From Planctomycetota bacterium (lineage in GTDB: Bacteria > Planctomycetota > Planctomycetia > Pirellulales > S012-138): 37,104 nucleotides of DNA. Both the position numbers and the translations under genes were made by a program. Positions within the stretch are counted from its first letter, which is position 1. Each line of letters starts with the position of its first letter. Below the pieces are notes generated by a model. The model was not told the origin of the DNA, did not search any database, and saw only the letters and a program-made list of their open reading frames with translations. Location: NCBI GenBank assembly GCA_024279285.1, contig JAJRRR010000078.1, positions 1 to 37,104 of the forward strand. Reading direction: 5' to 3'. Shown one piece after another: positions 7,485 through 15,604 of this stretch.

Positions 7485-10445
7485 ATGGATGAGCTTATTC
7501 AATGCATTGACTCCATCCGAGAACTGATCCTTTCTGCAGGCCATCGGGATGTGGCCACGATGGACCGGCTTAACCGCATTTATACCGATGCGGTTAAAAC
7601 GGTCAATCAACGATTGCGCAAATGTGAGCAATTGCTTCGCCAAGGCTTTTTGGCCGAAGCCCTGGAAGAATGTGATCGGGAGCCCCCTTTGCTGGATCTG
7701 GTCACCCTGTTGGACTTTCCGGAAGCGGCGGTTTGGTGCGACATGGTGGCGCACCAGGGCTTGCCCCGCCCCCCGGCTGTGCTGGTAGACATCGCTGCCG
7801 AACTCAACGATGCCTACTTGAAAGCTCAGTCCCTGGAAGAGTTGTTGGTGCGGTTCCGGTTGCTCAATTTGGCCCGCGCCCCTTTGAAAAACCGCTTGGC
7901 CGTACTGTGGCGCATCCGCGAACAAGACCCTCAAGGTGCCCACTGGGAAGAGGATGTCCGACAGTTTGAGCAAGCACGCCTGGAGGAAATGCAATCTGAG
8001 TTCCGGCGAGCTGTAAAAAATAAAGACCTGAATACGCTGGAACAATTAGAGGAAGAGCTCATCCAGGGCACCTGGATTTCAGAAATCCCAGAAAAACTTG
8101 TCCATCAAATCTCCCAGGCCGCTAGCCAATTGCGTGTCAATCAAGCCCGTGACGAACTGGAACAACTGGCCTATCAGCTCAGCGATGCGTTTTCAGCGTT
8201 TGATGTTCCTCGCGCAATGAGCTTGCGACAACGCTGGGACGCCTTAGCGCACCTGGTCCAGCTAGCCCCCGAAGACCCCATCTTCCAACTGGCTATGCCT
8301 GCCCTCCAATGGATTGACGAAGAGCGGAAAAAACAGCAACGATTTGAAGAACACCGCCGCTGGGTGGCCCACCTGGAAACTCTCCTGGATCAAGGTTGTC
8401 GGTCTTTAGAACATCTGCTTCAAGCAGTACGCCGAGCTTCAAGCTCGGAATGGTCATTGCCTTCGGAGCTTCAGGTGCGCCTGCAGCGCCATGTGCAATC
8501 TCTTCAACTGGCTCAAAGCCGCCGTCGCAAACTGTTCATCCTGTTTGTGTGTATGGTCATCGTTCTGGCCGCTGTGGGAAGTTTCTACTTGATCCGCCAT
8601 CAACTTCTTGCTCAGCGCGCAAAATCAGAAGAACAGATCCTCATCTCGTTGATAGAAAAGAATCTGTTGGACCAGGCGGAAGATCGGCTCCATAACCTCA
8701 GATCAGAAAATCCGGAAATCTATAATCTGCCTTCTATCCAAGGTATTCAAGCCGAATTGATAAGGCTGCGTAAAAAAGAAAAGCAGCGACTCGAGAGCAA
8801 AGCTCATCTCATTTCCCAAATAGAACAGATTCTCCTGGGGGCACCCTCGTGGAAGTCCTTGGAGCATGGATTTTCACTCGTGGAGGAAGCTGAAAAACTT
8901 TGCCGAAGTGACTCGGAAAAAGCACAGATCCTGGACCTGAAACGACAACTTCGCCAACAAGAATTAAAACTTCAAGAACAGGAAGATGAAAAATTCGAAG
9001 CAGAAGTCCAGGCACTCATAGCTCAAGGTGGAGCATTGGAGAAGAAAAATCTAGACGAGCTTCAGGCTCTTTTAAAGCAAGCTCAAGCGTTAAGGCAGCG
9101 CCCTCGGGTAAGCACCGAACTCAAGCTGCCAGGCTCTCGGCTTCACGCATTTATTAATCAGTTGGAGCAACAGATCAAACTGGCCAGACGAATTCAACGG
9201 CAACGAGTAGCGGTCCAGAACATCACTCTGGGTGTGGGCAATCCAACCCAATTCGCCAACGCCCTGCGGCAATATTGCCGCCAATTCCCCGATGAACAAC
9301 AAACTTCCGATATGCAGGAACTTTTGACATACCATGTTTCCACCTGGGAGTCTATTTATCTTTGGAATCAATTTGTTAAAAAATGGAACCGAACGGATGT
9401 GATCCTCATGCCCAAGCAAACGATCACCTTGCGCTTGATTGAGGTCAAAGAAATTCAACAACAAGTTGAACAGGCTCCCATACTCCAACTTCTCCTAAAC
9501 GATACCCGGTCCCGTGTGAAATACCTCCAAGTTGCCCTGAATCGCTTTCCACAAGGGGAGCCTCCGCTTGTTGATCAAATATTGAAAATCTGGTTTGAGT
9601 CCCCCCTGCTAAAGAATGCCTATATGGTCCAAACCAAAGATGGCAAACGATACTACTTGCCCGAAGAGCCCCAGATAAAGGGGAACCTTGTGTTCTTTCG
9701 GTATTGGGACAGTGTGTTGCTTCGTGTTGATAACAAAAGGGTACCATTGGAGATGATCAACAATCCTCGTCGGGGAAACGATTGGGACTGGTCCGCTCCG
9801 CAAGTTCAATATAGGCGATATGCGATTCGGACACTTCAGGAGGTTTCCTCACGAGGTTGGGAAGAAAGTTTTTTAGATTTGGTAGAAGCAGCCCGAAAAT
9901 CTTCCATGGACCCGGTGTTGATTCTCCGATTGATACGCGACCTGGTGGATTGGGGCACCCAGGGAAGTTCCATTCTGGCAGACTGCTCTTCCTGGAACCA
10001 GATGGCTCGTCAAATTCACGACTCCGAGCTGGACCTTTCTGTCAATTGGATTGACCCCGAAAACTCTCTGGGGCAAAAACAACGCCAACAGGCAAAGCAA
10101 CTGCTTTCCCAGTTTCCTCCGATGGGACCGATACGCGACGAGGTGAGATGGCAAATTCGCAAACTTCGCGCCCCCCTTGCTTGGTTTCAAGTCCAATGGA
10201 TTGGCTGGCTGATGTTTGATTCTCGACTGGGTTGGGTTGTCCATATCAAAAATCCAAATGCAAAATATCAAGGGACTTTGCTTGTTTTAAGAGGCCATCC
10301 TGGCGAAGCTCCCCAAGAGTGGGTGGAGCTGGGAACCATTCGCGGCACTCATGTGAAAATCCGCCAAAATCCTGAAGTCGTTTTTCTCAGTGGCTCTCCG
10401 GTTTTCCTCAAAGTGCCGTTGGTTTCTTCGGGAGAGACTCCATGA
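7485..10445 (+). CDS. Large helical single-pass membrane protein, function unknown
   Basis: I do not recognise this 986-aa protein as a whole. Residues 1-345 are almost entirely helical with Leu/Gln/Glu-rich heptad-like stretches and an N-terminal motif of the MDELIQCIDSIRELI kind. A membrane helix lies at about 349-370, flanked by RRRK on the N-side, so residues 1-345 are probably cytosolic and the long C-terminal part extracytoplasmic. Residues 375-590 look coiled coil. The last 350 residues mix helices and strands, with Trp-rich segments such as WFQVQWIGWLMFDSRLGWVVHI. The gene starts 16 bases after the GAP1-like gene and overlaps the next gene by four bases (ATGA). It is likely a scaffold across the membrane, as the cluster's largest subunit. 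Confidence 0.8.
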   Translation: MDELIQCIDSIRELILSAGHRDVATMDRLNRIYTDAVKTVNQRLRKCEQLLRQGFLAEALEECDREPPLLDLVTLLDFPEAAVWCDMVAHQGLPRPPAVLVDIAAELNDAYLKAQSLEELLVRFRLLNLARAPLKNRLAVLWRIREQDPQGAHWEEDVRQFEQARLEEMQSEFRRAVKNKDLNTLEQLEEELIQGTWISEIPEKLVHQISQAASQLRVNQARDELEQLAYQLSDAFSAFDVPRAMSLRQRWDALAHLVQLAPEDPIFQLAMPALQWIDEERKKQQRFEEHRRWVAHLETLLDQGCRSLEHLLQAVRRASSSEWSLPSELQVRLQRHVQSLQLAQSRRRKLFILFVCMVIVLAAVGSFYLIRHQLLAQRAKSEEQILISLIEKNLLDQAEDRLHNLRSENPEIYNLPSIQGIQAELIRLRKKEKQRLESKAHLISQIEQILLGAPSWKSLEHGFSLVEEAEKLCRSDSEKAQILDLKRQLRQQELKLQEQEDEKFEAEVQALIAQGGALEKKNLDELQALLKQAQALRQRPRVSTELKLPGSRLHAFINQLEQQIKLARRIQRQRVAVQNITLGVGNPTQFANALRQYCRQFPDEQQTSDMQELLTYHVSTWESIYLWNQFVKKWNRTDVILMPKQTITLRLIEVKEIQQQVEQAPILQLLLNDTRSRVKYLQVALNRFPQGEPPLVDQILKIWFESPLLKNAYMVQTKDGKRYYLPEEPQIKGNLVFFRYWDSVLLRVDNKRVPLEMINNPRRGNDWDWSAPQVQYRRYAIRTLQEVSSRGWEESFLDLVEAARKSSMDPVLILRLIRDLVDWGTQGSSILADCSSWNQMARQIHDSELDLSVNWIDPENSLGQKQRQQAKQLLSQFPPMGPIRDEVRWQIRKLRAPLAWFQVQWIGWLMFDSRLGWVVHIKNPNAKYQGTLLVLRGHPGEAPQEWVELGTIRGTHVKIRQNPEVVFLSGSPVFLKVPLVSSGETP

Positions 10446-11245
10446 GCGCTGCTGCGTCTGAATCCTTGTATTACATACGAGTGCGGGGCAAGGTGGAAGG
10501 TCCATACAATCTGCCCCAGGCCCAAGCTTTAGTGCGTCGGGGACGCCTAGGACGGCATCATGAAGTTTCTCAAGATCGTGTGAACTGGAAACGGGCTTCG
10601 GAGTTTCCTGAGTTGTTCGCCACCCCCATGCCGCGTCACCCTCAAAATGCCGCCGCTCCTCCCCCACCCGCTGAAAGCTCCGAAGTCCCCTCTGCCACAC
10701 CGCAAAACTGGTACTATGCTCAGGATGGCACCGAGCAAGGACCAGTTTCTTTGGAAGAGCTTCGCCAACTGCTTCATTCGGGAGCCTTAAACGCTGACAC
10801 TTTGGTTTGGACCGAAGGACTCTCTCAATGGACTCCCTGGTTGGAAGTGCCGGAGTTGAATCCGGCTCTTTCGGCTAAGCAGCCACCGCCAACTGCTGTG
10901 GTGGCTACCAGCCCATCTTCTGCCACACCTGCTGCACCGCCTGCCTCTATCTGCCCTCAGTCGGTTGCCAGTTTTGGCTTGAGCATCGCCTTCGTTTCGG
11001 CTTTAGGTGTAACCTGCGCACTGGTACTCTCCTTTTCAGAAAGAATCGCTTTGGCCATTTTAATAACTTCAGGGGCCGGCGGCATGTTCAGTGCGGTGCT
11101 TGGCTACAGCGCGTTGCATAACATTAAAAGGGGATCAATGTTTGGGTCCAAAATGGCTGTGGCCGGCATGGTGCTGGGAGCGTTGGGACTGGTGCTGAGC
11201 ACCGTGTGCCTCATTTTACTTAAGGACAGGCTTTTTCTGATATAA
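10442..11245 (+). CDS. Double GYF_2 (DUF4339) membrane protein with DUF4190-like tail
   Basis: Probable adaptor, 267 aa. Two GYF_2/DUF4339-like modules lie at about residues 9-59 and 89-139. The second is canonical (WYYAQDGTEQGPVSLEELRQL); the first is more divergent (KVEGPYNLPQAQALV). Pro-rich linkers separate them. The last 90 residues hold two or three hydrophobic segments with GYSALHNIKRGSMFGSKMAVAG, the loop pattern of DUF4190-type membrane proteins. GYF-like modules generally bind proline-rich peptides, and the GAP1-like protein in this operon has such a cytosolic tether, so docking between the two is a fair inference. It overlaps the upstream gene by four bases and ends two bases before the channel gene. 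Confidence 0.8.
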   Translation: MSAAASESLYYIRVRGKVEGPYNLPQAQALVRRGRLGRHHEVSQDRVNWKRASEFPELFATPMPRHPQNAAAPPPPAESSEVPSATPQNWYYAQDGTEQGPVSLEELRQLLHSGALNADTLVWTEGLSQWTPWLEVPELNPALSAKQPPPTAVVATSPSSATPAAPPASICPQSVASFGLSIAFVSALGVTCALVLSFSERIALAILITSGAGGMFSAVLGYSALHNIKRGSMFGSKMAVAGMVLGALGLVLSTVCLILLKDRLFLI

Positions 11246-11247
11246 TC

Positions 11248-12108
11248 ATGAATGAAGCCCCAAATGCCCACGAAGTTCCGCTGGATTGGACCCGGCTGGA
11301 TTGGGAACAAAAGCTCGGGTTTCCCGGGGGAAAGTTCACCCATGTGAACAACGCGTTGACTTTTTTGTCTGGAGCTGTGTTGACAGTGTTGTTTTACGGT
11401 GCGTTAAGCTTTTCTCCCCCCTCCTGGTGGAAGGAGATGTTTACCGCTCGGGGAGCCATCCCTTACTTTATAGTCTTCTTTTCTTCCTGGTCTTTGGCCA
11501 TTTTACTTTTTAAATGGCAAAAGCTGCGAGTCCAACGAAGTGCCCTGCAATACCTGGTTGTTCCCGAAGACCCCGACTTTGTTCTTTCCCCCCTGACCGT
11601 AGAACAAGTCACTGAAAAAATCTATGCAACGGTTGATGACCCGAAAAACTTTATCCTGTTCAATCGAATTATGATCGCCTTGGCTAATCTGAAGAACATT
11701 GGAAGGGTAAGTGATGTTGATGAAATCCTGCGATCTCAAGCCGACCAGGATGAGCAATCTGTTGATAACAGCTACAGCTTGATCAGTGGGTTCGTTTGGG
11801 CTATTCCGGTGTTGGGATTCATAGGGACTGTGTTGGGTCTTTCCCAGGCGATAGGGGGATTTAGCGCCGTGTTGAGCGCTGCGGACCAAATGTCTCAAAT
11901 TAAAGATTCGCTACGAGGTGTAACGGCAGGATTGGCCACGGCATTTGAGACCACTTTGCAAGGACTCGTGGCTGCGCTGGCAATCAACATGATGGCCACA
12001 TTTTTGAAGAAAAACGAATATCAGTTTCTGGAGCAATGTTCCGAATATTGTACCCGTTTTATTGTCAACAAACTGAAGGTCACTATTGCCGATCCGGGTG
12101 AACCCTAG
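11248..12108 (+). CDS. MotA/TolQ/ExbB-type ion channel subunit of the cluster
   Basis: Predicted stator A-subunit, 286 aa. Hydrophobic segments are near residues 34-55, 71-90, 180-200 and 228-253. The C-terminal core FVWAIPVLGFIGTVLGLSQA and TAGLATAFETTLQGLVAALA is the signature of the MotA/TolQ/ExbB superfamily. Between TM2 and TM3 is an 85-residue cytosolic domain. The tail after TM4 is short, unlike the long cytoplasmic tail of ZorA from Zorya defence. It is much diverged from the ExbB at 78-968. No canonical ExbD is adjacent, but the two small coiled-coil membrane proteins at 14825-16500 look like its B-type partners. Ion flow through this channel presumably powers a conformational or rotary motion of the complex. 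Confidence 0.88.
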   Translation: MNEAPNAHEVPLDWTRLDWEQKLGFPGGKFTHVNNALTFLSGAVLTVLFYGALSFSPPSWWKEMFTARGAIPYFIVFFSSWSLAILLFKWQKLRVQRSALQYLVVPEDPDFVLSPLTVEQVTEKIYATVDDPKNFILFNRIMIALANLKNIGRVSDVDEILRSQADQDEQSVDNSYSLISGFVWAIPVLGFIGTVLGLSQAIGGFSAVLSAADQMSQIKDSLRGVTAGLATAFETTLQGLVAALAINMMATFLKKNEYQFLEQCSEYCTRFIVNKLKVTIADPGEP

Positions 12109-12131
12109 CAGAAACTTATTGGAGAGCGAAA

Positions 12132-13655
12132 ATGTCCAGGTGGTTCATCAAGCAGCAAGGGGTGACGCGCGGGCCCTTTACTTTGGAGGAACTTAAGTTC
12201 CTGGCCAGGCGAGGCGTTCTGCGTCGGGGCAACGCAGTGCGCCCAGAAGGTTCTCAAAACTGGGAGCCAGCAGAAAACATCCCGGCTTTAGCTCCGTTGC
12301 TTCAGGCAAGTCCAGCTAAAAATGCTGAAAGCGCCCAGGTGGAACCACCTGTCCAGGAAAAATTCGCTCGGGAAGTTTCTCCACCAGAACCTTCTTCGGT
12401 CGGGGTATTAGGAGTATTGGCTACAGGGGTGGTTGTGGTTGCCAGTACGATTCTGCTTGCAGGAATCACGCTTGGTCTGGTAGGAGTTGTAAGCTCTTCT
12501 TTTCCGATAAACAGTATTATTGCTTCTATATGGCTTGTTGCTTTTCTGATAATTATCTTATCTGCTGCCTTTGGTGCATCCGAGGAATCTCAACAAAAGC
12601 GTAAGCTGTGCCTTGCCGCGTCAGCCGGGGTATCTGTTTATGCAGCATTGTTTTTGACCGGGGCCCGACTCTGGTTTGGTGCTCAAGCGATACCAGTTTC
12701 TCGGACAGGTTTTGAGAACGCTCGAATAGCTTCTCTTTCTGAAGATGCTGCGCCCGTGCAAGACAGCCCTAGGCAAAGTGCCGAACAAGCGTCTCCTCCG
12801 TCTCCTGCTTCGCCTGATGGTTCACCTCATCAATCTCAAATTGTTCCTGGCGGTGAAGGTTCCAAGCAAGGCGTATCCCGATCTTCACCAGAAAATCAAG
12901 AGAAAAAGGAGGCAGGTTTGCAGTTTCAAAAGTTTCGGCAAGAGGGGCTGGAAAGGAAACAGCTTCGGTTAACAGCCCATACTTTCGTCTGGCGTGACCC
13001 CATGGGAAGGGATTTAAGTGGTGGGAGTGCGGGCGCTCTTTTTCGCCAGGGAGGGAGTTTGATCCTTATAACCAACCGGCATGTAGTGACCAACGGAGAC
13101 GATGTCAATGCAATTGCAGGTACTCTTCTTCTCCAATTGCGCCCGAAAATTATATTTCCTTCCCAAAAAGTTAAGCGTGTGCGGCGCGTTAAACTTGCCC
13201 GGAATAAGGTGGACTTGGCGTTGGTTGAAGTGGATGTCCAGGGATTGAAAGAAGGAGTGGATTATGAATTGCTCCCGTTTCGCAAGCCCGTTCAGAAGCA
13301 ATTAGATGTAGGTGATCCGGTTGTTGCCGTGGGGACTCCTTTGGATTCGGGGCTGTCGGGTACTCACACTTTCGGACGTATCAGTGCGTTGCGCCCGCAG
13401 TTTGTCGTTGCTAATGGTGCGGATTGTATTCAAATAGATGCTGCAATTAATCCTGGAAACAGCGGAGGGCCTTTGTTTGTGGAAAAGGGGACAAAGTATT
13501 TCTGGATAGGCGTGAACACTTTTAGCATCAAAAAAGATGTAGCGGAGAATATTAACTTTGCTATAAGTGCGGAAGCTGCTGTTGAGGTAACTTATACTGA
13601 TTGGTTTCCTGCAACCCCCCGCGGAATTATTAATGCAATAAGGGAAGCACAATGA
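12132..13655 (+). CDS. GYF_2 – three-TM – trypsin-like (HtrA-type) serine protease
   Basis: Predicted membrane-tethered protease, 507 aa. A GYF_2 module occupies residues 3-52 (WFIKQQGVTRGPFTLEELK). Three hydrophobic segments lie near 90-118, 126-147 and 158-180, then a low-complexity Ser/Pro/Gln linker (200-260). A trypsin-like domain (about 275-500) follows with an intact triad: His317 in ITNRHVV, Asp361 in VDLALVEVD and Ser444 in NPGNSGGPL. There is no PDZ domain. If the GYF module is cytosolic, three membrane passes put the protease outside the cytoplasm. GGAGAG upstream of the ATG at 12132 serves as ribosome-binding site; the gene overlaps the vWA gene by four bases. The DNA becomes more AT-rich over the protease part. 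It is the most obvious effector of the cluster; its substrate is unknown. Confidence 0.88.
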   Translation: MSRWFIKQQGVTRGPFTLEELKFLARRGVLRRGNAVRPEGSQNWEPAENIPALAPLLQASPAKNAESAQVEPPVQEKFAREVSPPEPSSVGVLGVLATGVVVVASTILLAGITLGLVGVVSSSFPINSIIASIWLVAFLIIILSAAFGASEESQQKRKLCLAASAGVSVYAALFLTGARLWFGAQAIPVSRTGFENARIASLSEDAAPVQDSPRQSAEQASPPSPASPDGSPHQSQIVPGGEGSKQGVSRSSPENQEKKEAGLQFQKFRQEGLERKQLRLTAHTFVWRDPMGRDLSGGSAGALFRQGGSLILITNRHVVTNGDDVNAIAGTLLLQLRPKIIFPSQKVKRVRRVKLARNKVDLALVEVDVQGLKEGVDYELLPFRKPVQKQLDVGDPVVAVGTPLDSGLSGTHTFGRISALRPQFVVANGADCIQIDAAINPGNSGGPLFVEKGTKYFWIGVNTFSIKKDVAENINFAISAEAAVEVTYTDWFPATPRGIINAIREAQ

Positions 13656-14812
13656 GTGCTGCTCGTGCAGAAAAGTGGTATTTTCGGTTAGATGGGAAAT
13701 TGCATGGCCCTGTTTCCTTGGAGGAGCTTCAATATTTGTGCTCTCAAGGGACAGTATCGGGCCAGACGCAGGTGCGTGCTTCAGGAACAGGTTGGCTTGC
13801 TGCTTCCCAGGTGCAACAATTGGTGCCGTTTTTGCAGCGGCGGGACGAAAAAAGAGAGCATGTAAGAAGTGTTCCTAAGGCTCCTGCGCGAAGATTCTCC
13901 CGGTCCGAGGAAAGGGAAAACTTTTGGCTTGCCCTGGGTGGTGCGGTGTTGGCTTTGCTTTTGTTGTTGCTCCTTTGTTTGTTCTTGTGGGGGCGGCCTG
14001 GTTCAGGGGGGCAAGGCGGGACCAATTTGGCAGGCAAGGGGCAGGGGGAGGTGTTTTCTCTGGGGCCGCGTCCTGGGCCCACGGCTGCCCCAGTGCCCCA
14101 ACCTGCCCAGGACCTTCAGGTCCGCTCCAGTAATGATCAAGACCATCACGCGCATGTATCCCCTGAGGAGCAAGAAAACGAAGCCTCTTCCAGCGGAGAT
14201 ATTCAGAGCGAATCGGATCCAAGTGCCATGATTGGTCCCGCGGAGCCTTCTGCCGAGCAAGCTCCGGCTCAAAGCCCTCCGCATGCACCCCAGTTTACCG
14301 TGGGAGCCTCTTTCTTTGGCTTGGAAGGAAAAGGAAACAAGTTCGTTTATGTTATTGATTGTTCCTCCAGTATGGCAGGAGTCCGGCTCCAACGAGCAAA
14401 AGAGGAACTGTTGAAGTCTATATACTCTCTTGATGATTTTCAGAAGTTCTATGTGATTTTCTACAATACGGATGCTTATCCTATGTTCTGGCCTGATCGG
14501 CTCATACATACTCTTCTTCCAGTTACCAAGAAAAACCTTGAAACAGTTACCCAATGGGTGGAAGCGTTTTGGAATCCGGGAGGAACAGATCCCTGGCCCG
14601 CTATGCAGATAGCGTTGTCTCTTGAGCCAGATACCATTTTCCTGCTCACCGATGGAGAGTTTGATCTGCAAGTGGCCGACCGAATCCGGCAAGCTAATCG
14701 TTCGGAGACGGTGATCCATACCATTGGATTAGGAAGTGCGATTGGCGAAGCGGTGTTAAGACGAATTGCGAAAGAAAACGGAGGTCAATTCCGTGCCGTT
14801 TCTATTCCATAG
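13652..14812 (+). CDS. GYF_2 – TM – von Willebrand factor A domain protein
   Basis: Single-pass protein, 386 aa. An N-terminal GYF_2 module (residues 9-60, KLHGPVSLEELQYL) is followed by a very basic stretch (63-90), a Leu-rich membrane helix (about 92-113), a Gly/Pro/Ser/Glu-rich linker and a vWA domain (about 216-386). The MIDAS is complete: DCSSS with Asp236, Ser238 and Ser240; Thr312 in GGT; Asp334 in LLTDGEFD. A metal-dependent ligand-binding domain is therefore expected. Basic residues before the helix place the GYF part in the cytoplasm and the vWA outside. ATGA overlap joins it to the protease gene. It shares its GYF-TM-effector layout with that protease, which suggests that both dock to a common cytosolic partner. 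Confidence 0.88.
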   Translation: MSAARAEKWYFRLDGKLHGPVSLEELQYLCSQGTVSGQTQVRASGTGWLAASQVQQLVPFLQRRDEKREHVRSVPKAPARRFSRSEERENFWLALGGAVLALLLLLLLCLFLWGRPGSGGQGGTNLAGKGQGEVFSLGPRPGPTAAPVPQPAQDLQVRSSNDQDHHAHVSPEEQENEASSSGDIQSESDPSAMIGPAEPSAEQAPAQSPPHAPQFTVGASFFGLEGKGNKFVYVIDCSSSMAGVRLQRAKEELLKSIYSLDDFQKFYVIFYNTDAYPMFWPDRLIHTLLPVTKKNLETVTQWVEAFWNPGGTDPWPAMQIALSLEPDTIFLLTDGEFDLQVADRIRQANRSETVIHTIGLGSAIGEAVLRRIAKENGGQFRAVSIP

Positions 14813-14824
14813 ACAGGTGAACAC

Positions 14825-15604
14825 ATGCCCAAAAGATCGTCCTCACCGATGAGCTTATTTGCTTTTCAGGACATCGTAACGGCTGTGACAGGCATTATGA
14901 TATTGTTGACCCTGTTATTATCCTTGGAGATCGTGCACAAGGTGGAAGGCACATCTGGGCAGACCTCAGATGTGTACAGGCAATTGCTGGAGCAAAAGCG
15001 AGAGCTGGAAAGTCGCTTGCAGAGTTTGCAGTCGCAGCTTCGGCGCAGCTCGGAACGAAACCCTAAGCCCCAATCTCCTCCAACTTTCTCCAAGTTGCAA
15101 AGAGAAATTGCCTTGTTGGAACAGCGCATTAAAAGCTACCGCCAACAACTTGCTTTTTTTCAGAAAACTTATCAGTCTCAACGACAGGTGCTGGAGCCCA
15201 AGATCGCAAAAGATGAAAAATATTTAGATCAACAGCTTAGTCAACTGAAAGAAATCCAGCGAAAGATTCGGGACTTGCAGGGCCGGATTATTTATCAGAT
15301 AGAGAGGAAATTCTCTCAGACTCCATGGTTGGTCCAGGTTGCTGAAGGGCGGATTATGGTTGCACCGATGCGGAAAAAGACGCAACCCCAGGTCTTTTCC
15401 ACCGTGGAGCAGTTCATCCAATGGGTGGATCGGCACCGGGATCCCAATGCGGATTATTTTCTGGTAGTGATCAAACCCAAGGGAGTTCAGGTTTATCGTC
15501 ACCTGCGCGAAGAACTTCAAAAGCGAAATTTTAAGATGGGCATAGATTTAATTCCGGAAGATAAGGATGCTATCAGTTTGCAAACGGGAGCTGAAGGACC
15601 ATGA
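14825..15604 (+). CDS. Coiled-coil ExbD/MotB-like membrane protein (first)
   Basis: Predicted B-type stator subunit, 259 aa. A short basic N-terminus leads into one membrane helix (about residues 11-37, FQDIVTAVTGIMILLTLLLSL) with an acidic residue, Asp16, at its start, as in ExbD and MotB. Residues 45-160 form a coiled coil rich in Gln, Glu, Arg and Leu. The last 90 residues show strand-helix-strand elements (YFLVVIKPKGVQVYRHLREE) like an ExbD periplasmic domain. It is not a recognised ExbD by its MTPMIDV hallmark, which is absent. It lies 12 bases after the vWA gene and overlaps its sister gene by four bases (ATGA). I infer pairing with the channel subunit at 11248-12108. Confidence 0.75.
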   Translation: MPKRSSSPMSLFAFQDIVTAVTGIMILLTLLLSLEIVHKVEGTSGQTSDVYRQLLEQKRELESRLQSLQSQLRRSSERNPKPQSPPTFSKLQREIALLEQRIKSYRQQLAFFQKTYQSQRQVLEPKIAKDEKYLDQQLSQLKEIQRKIRDLQGRIIYQIERKFSQTPWLVQVAEGRIMVAPMRKKTQPQVFSTVEQFIQWVDRHRDPNADYFLVVIKPKGVQVYRHLREELQKRNFKMGIDLIPEDKDAISLQTGAEGP

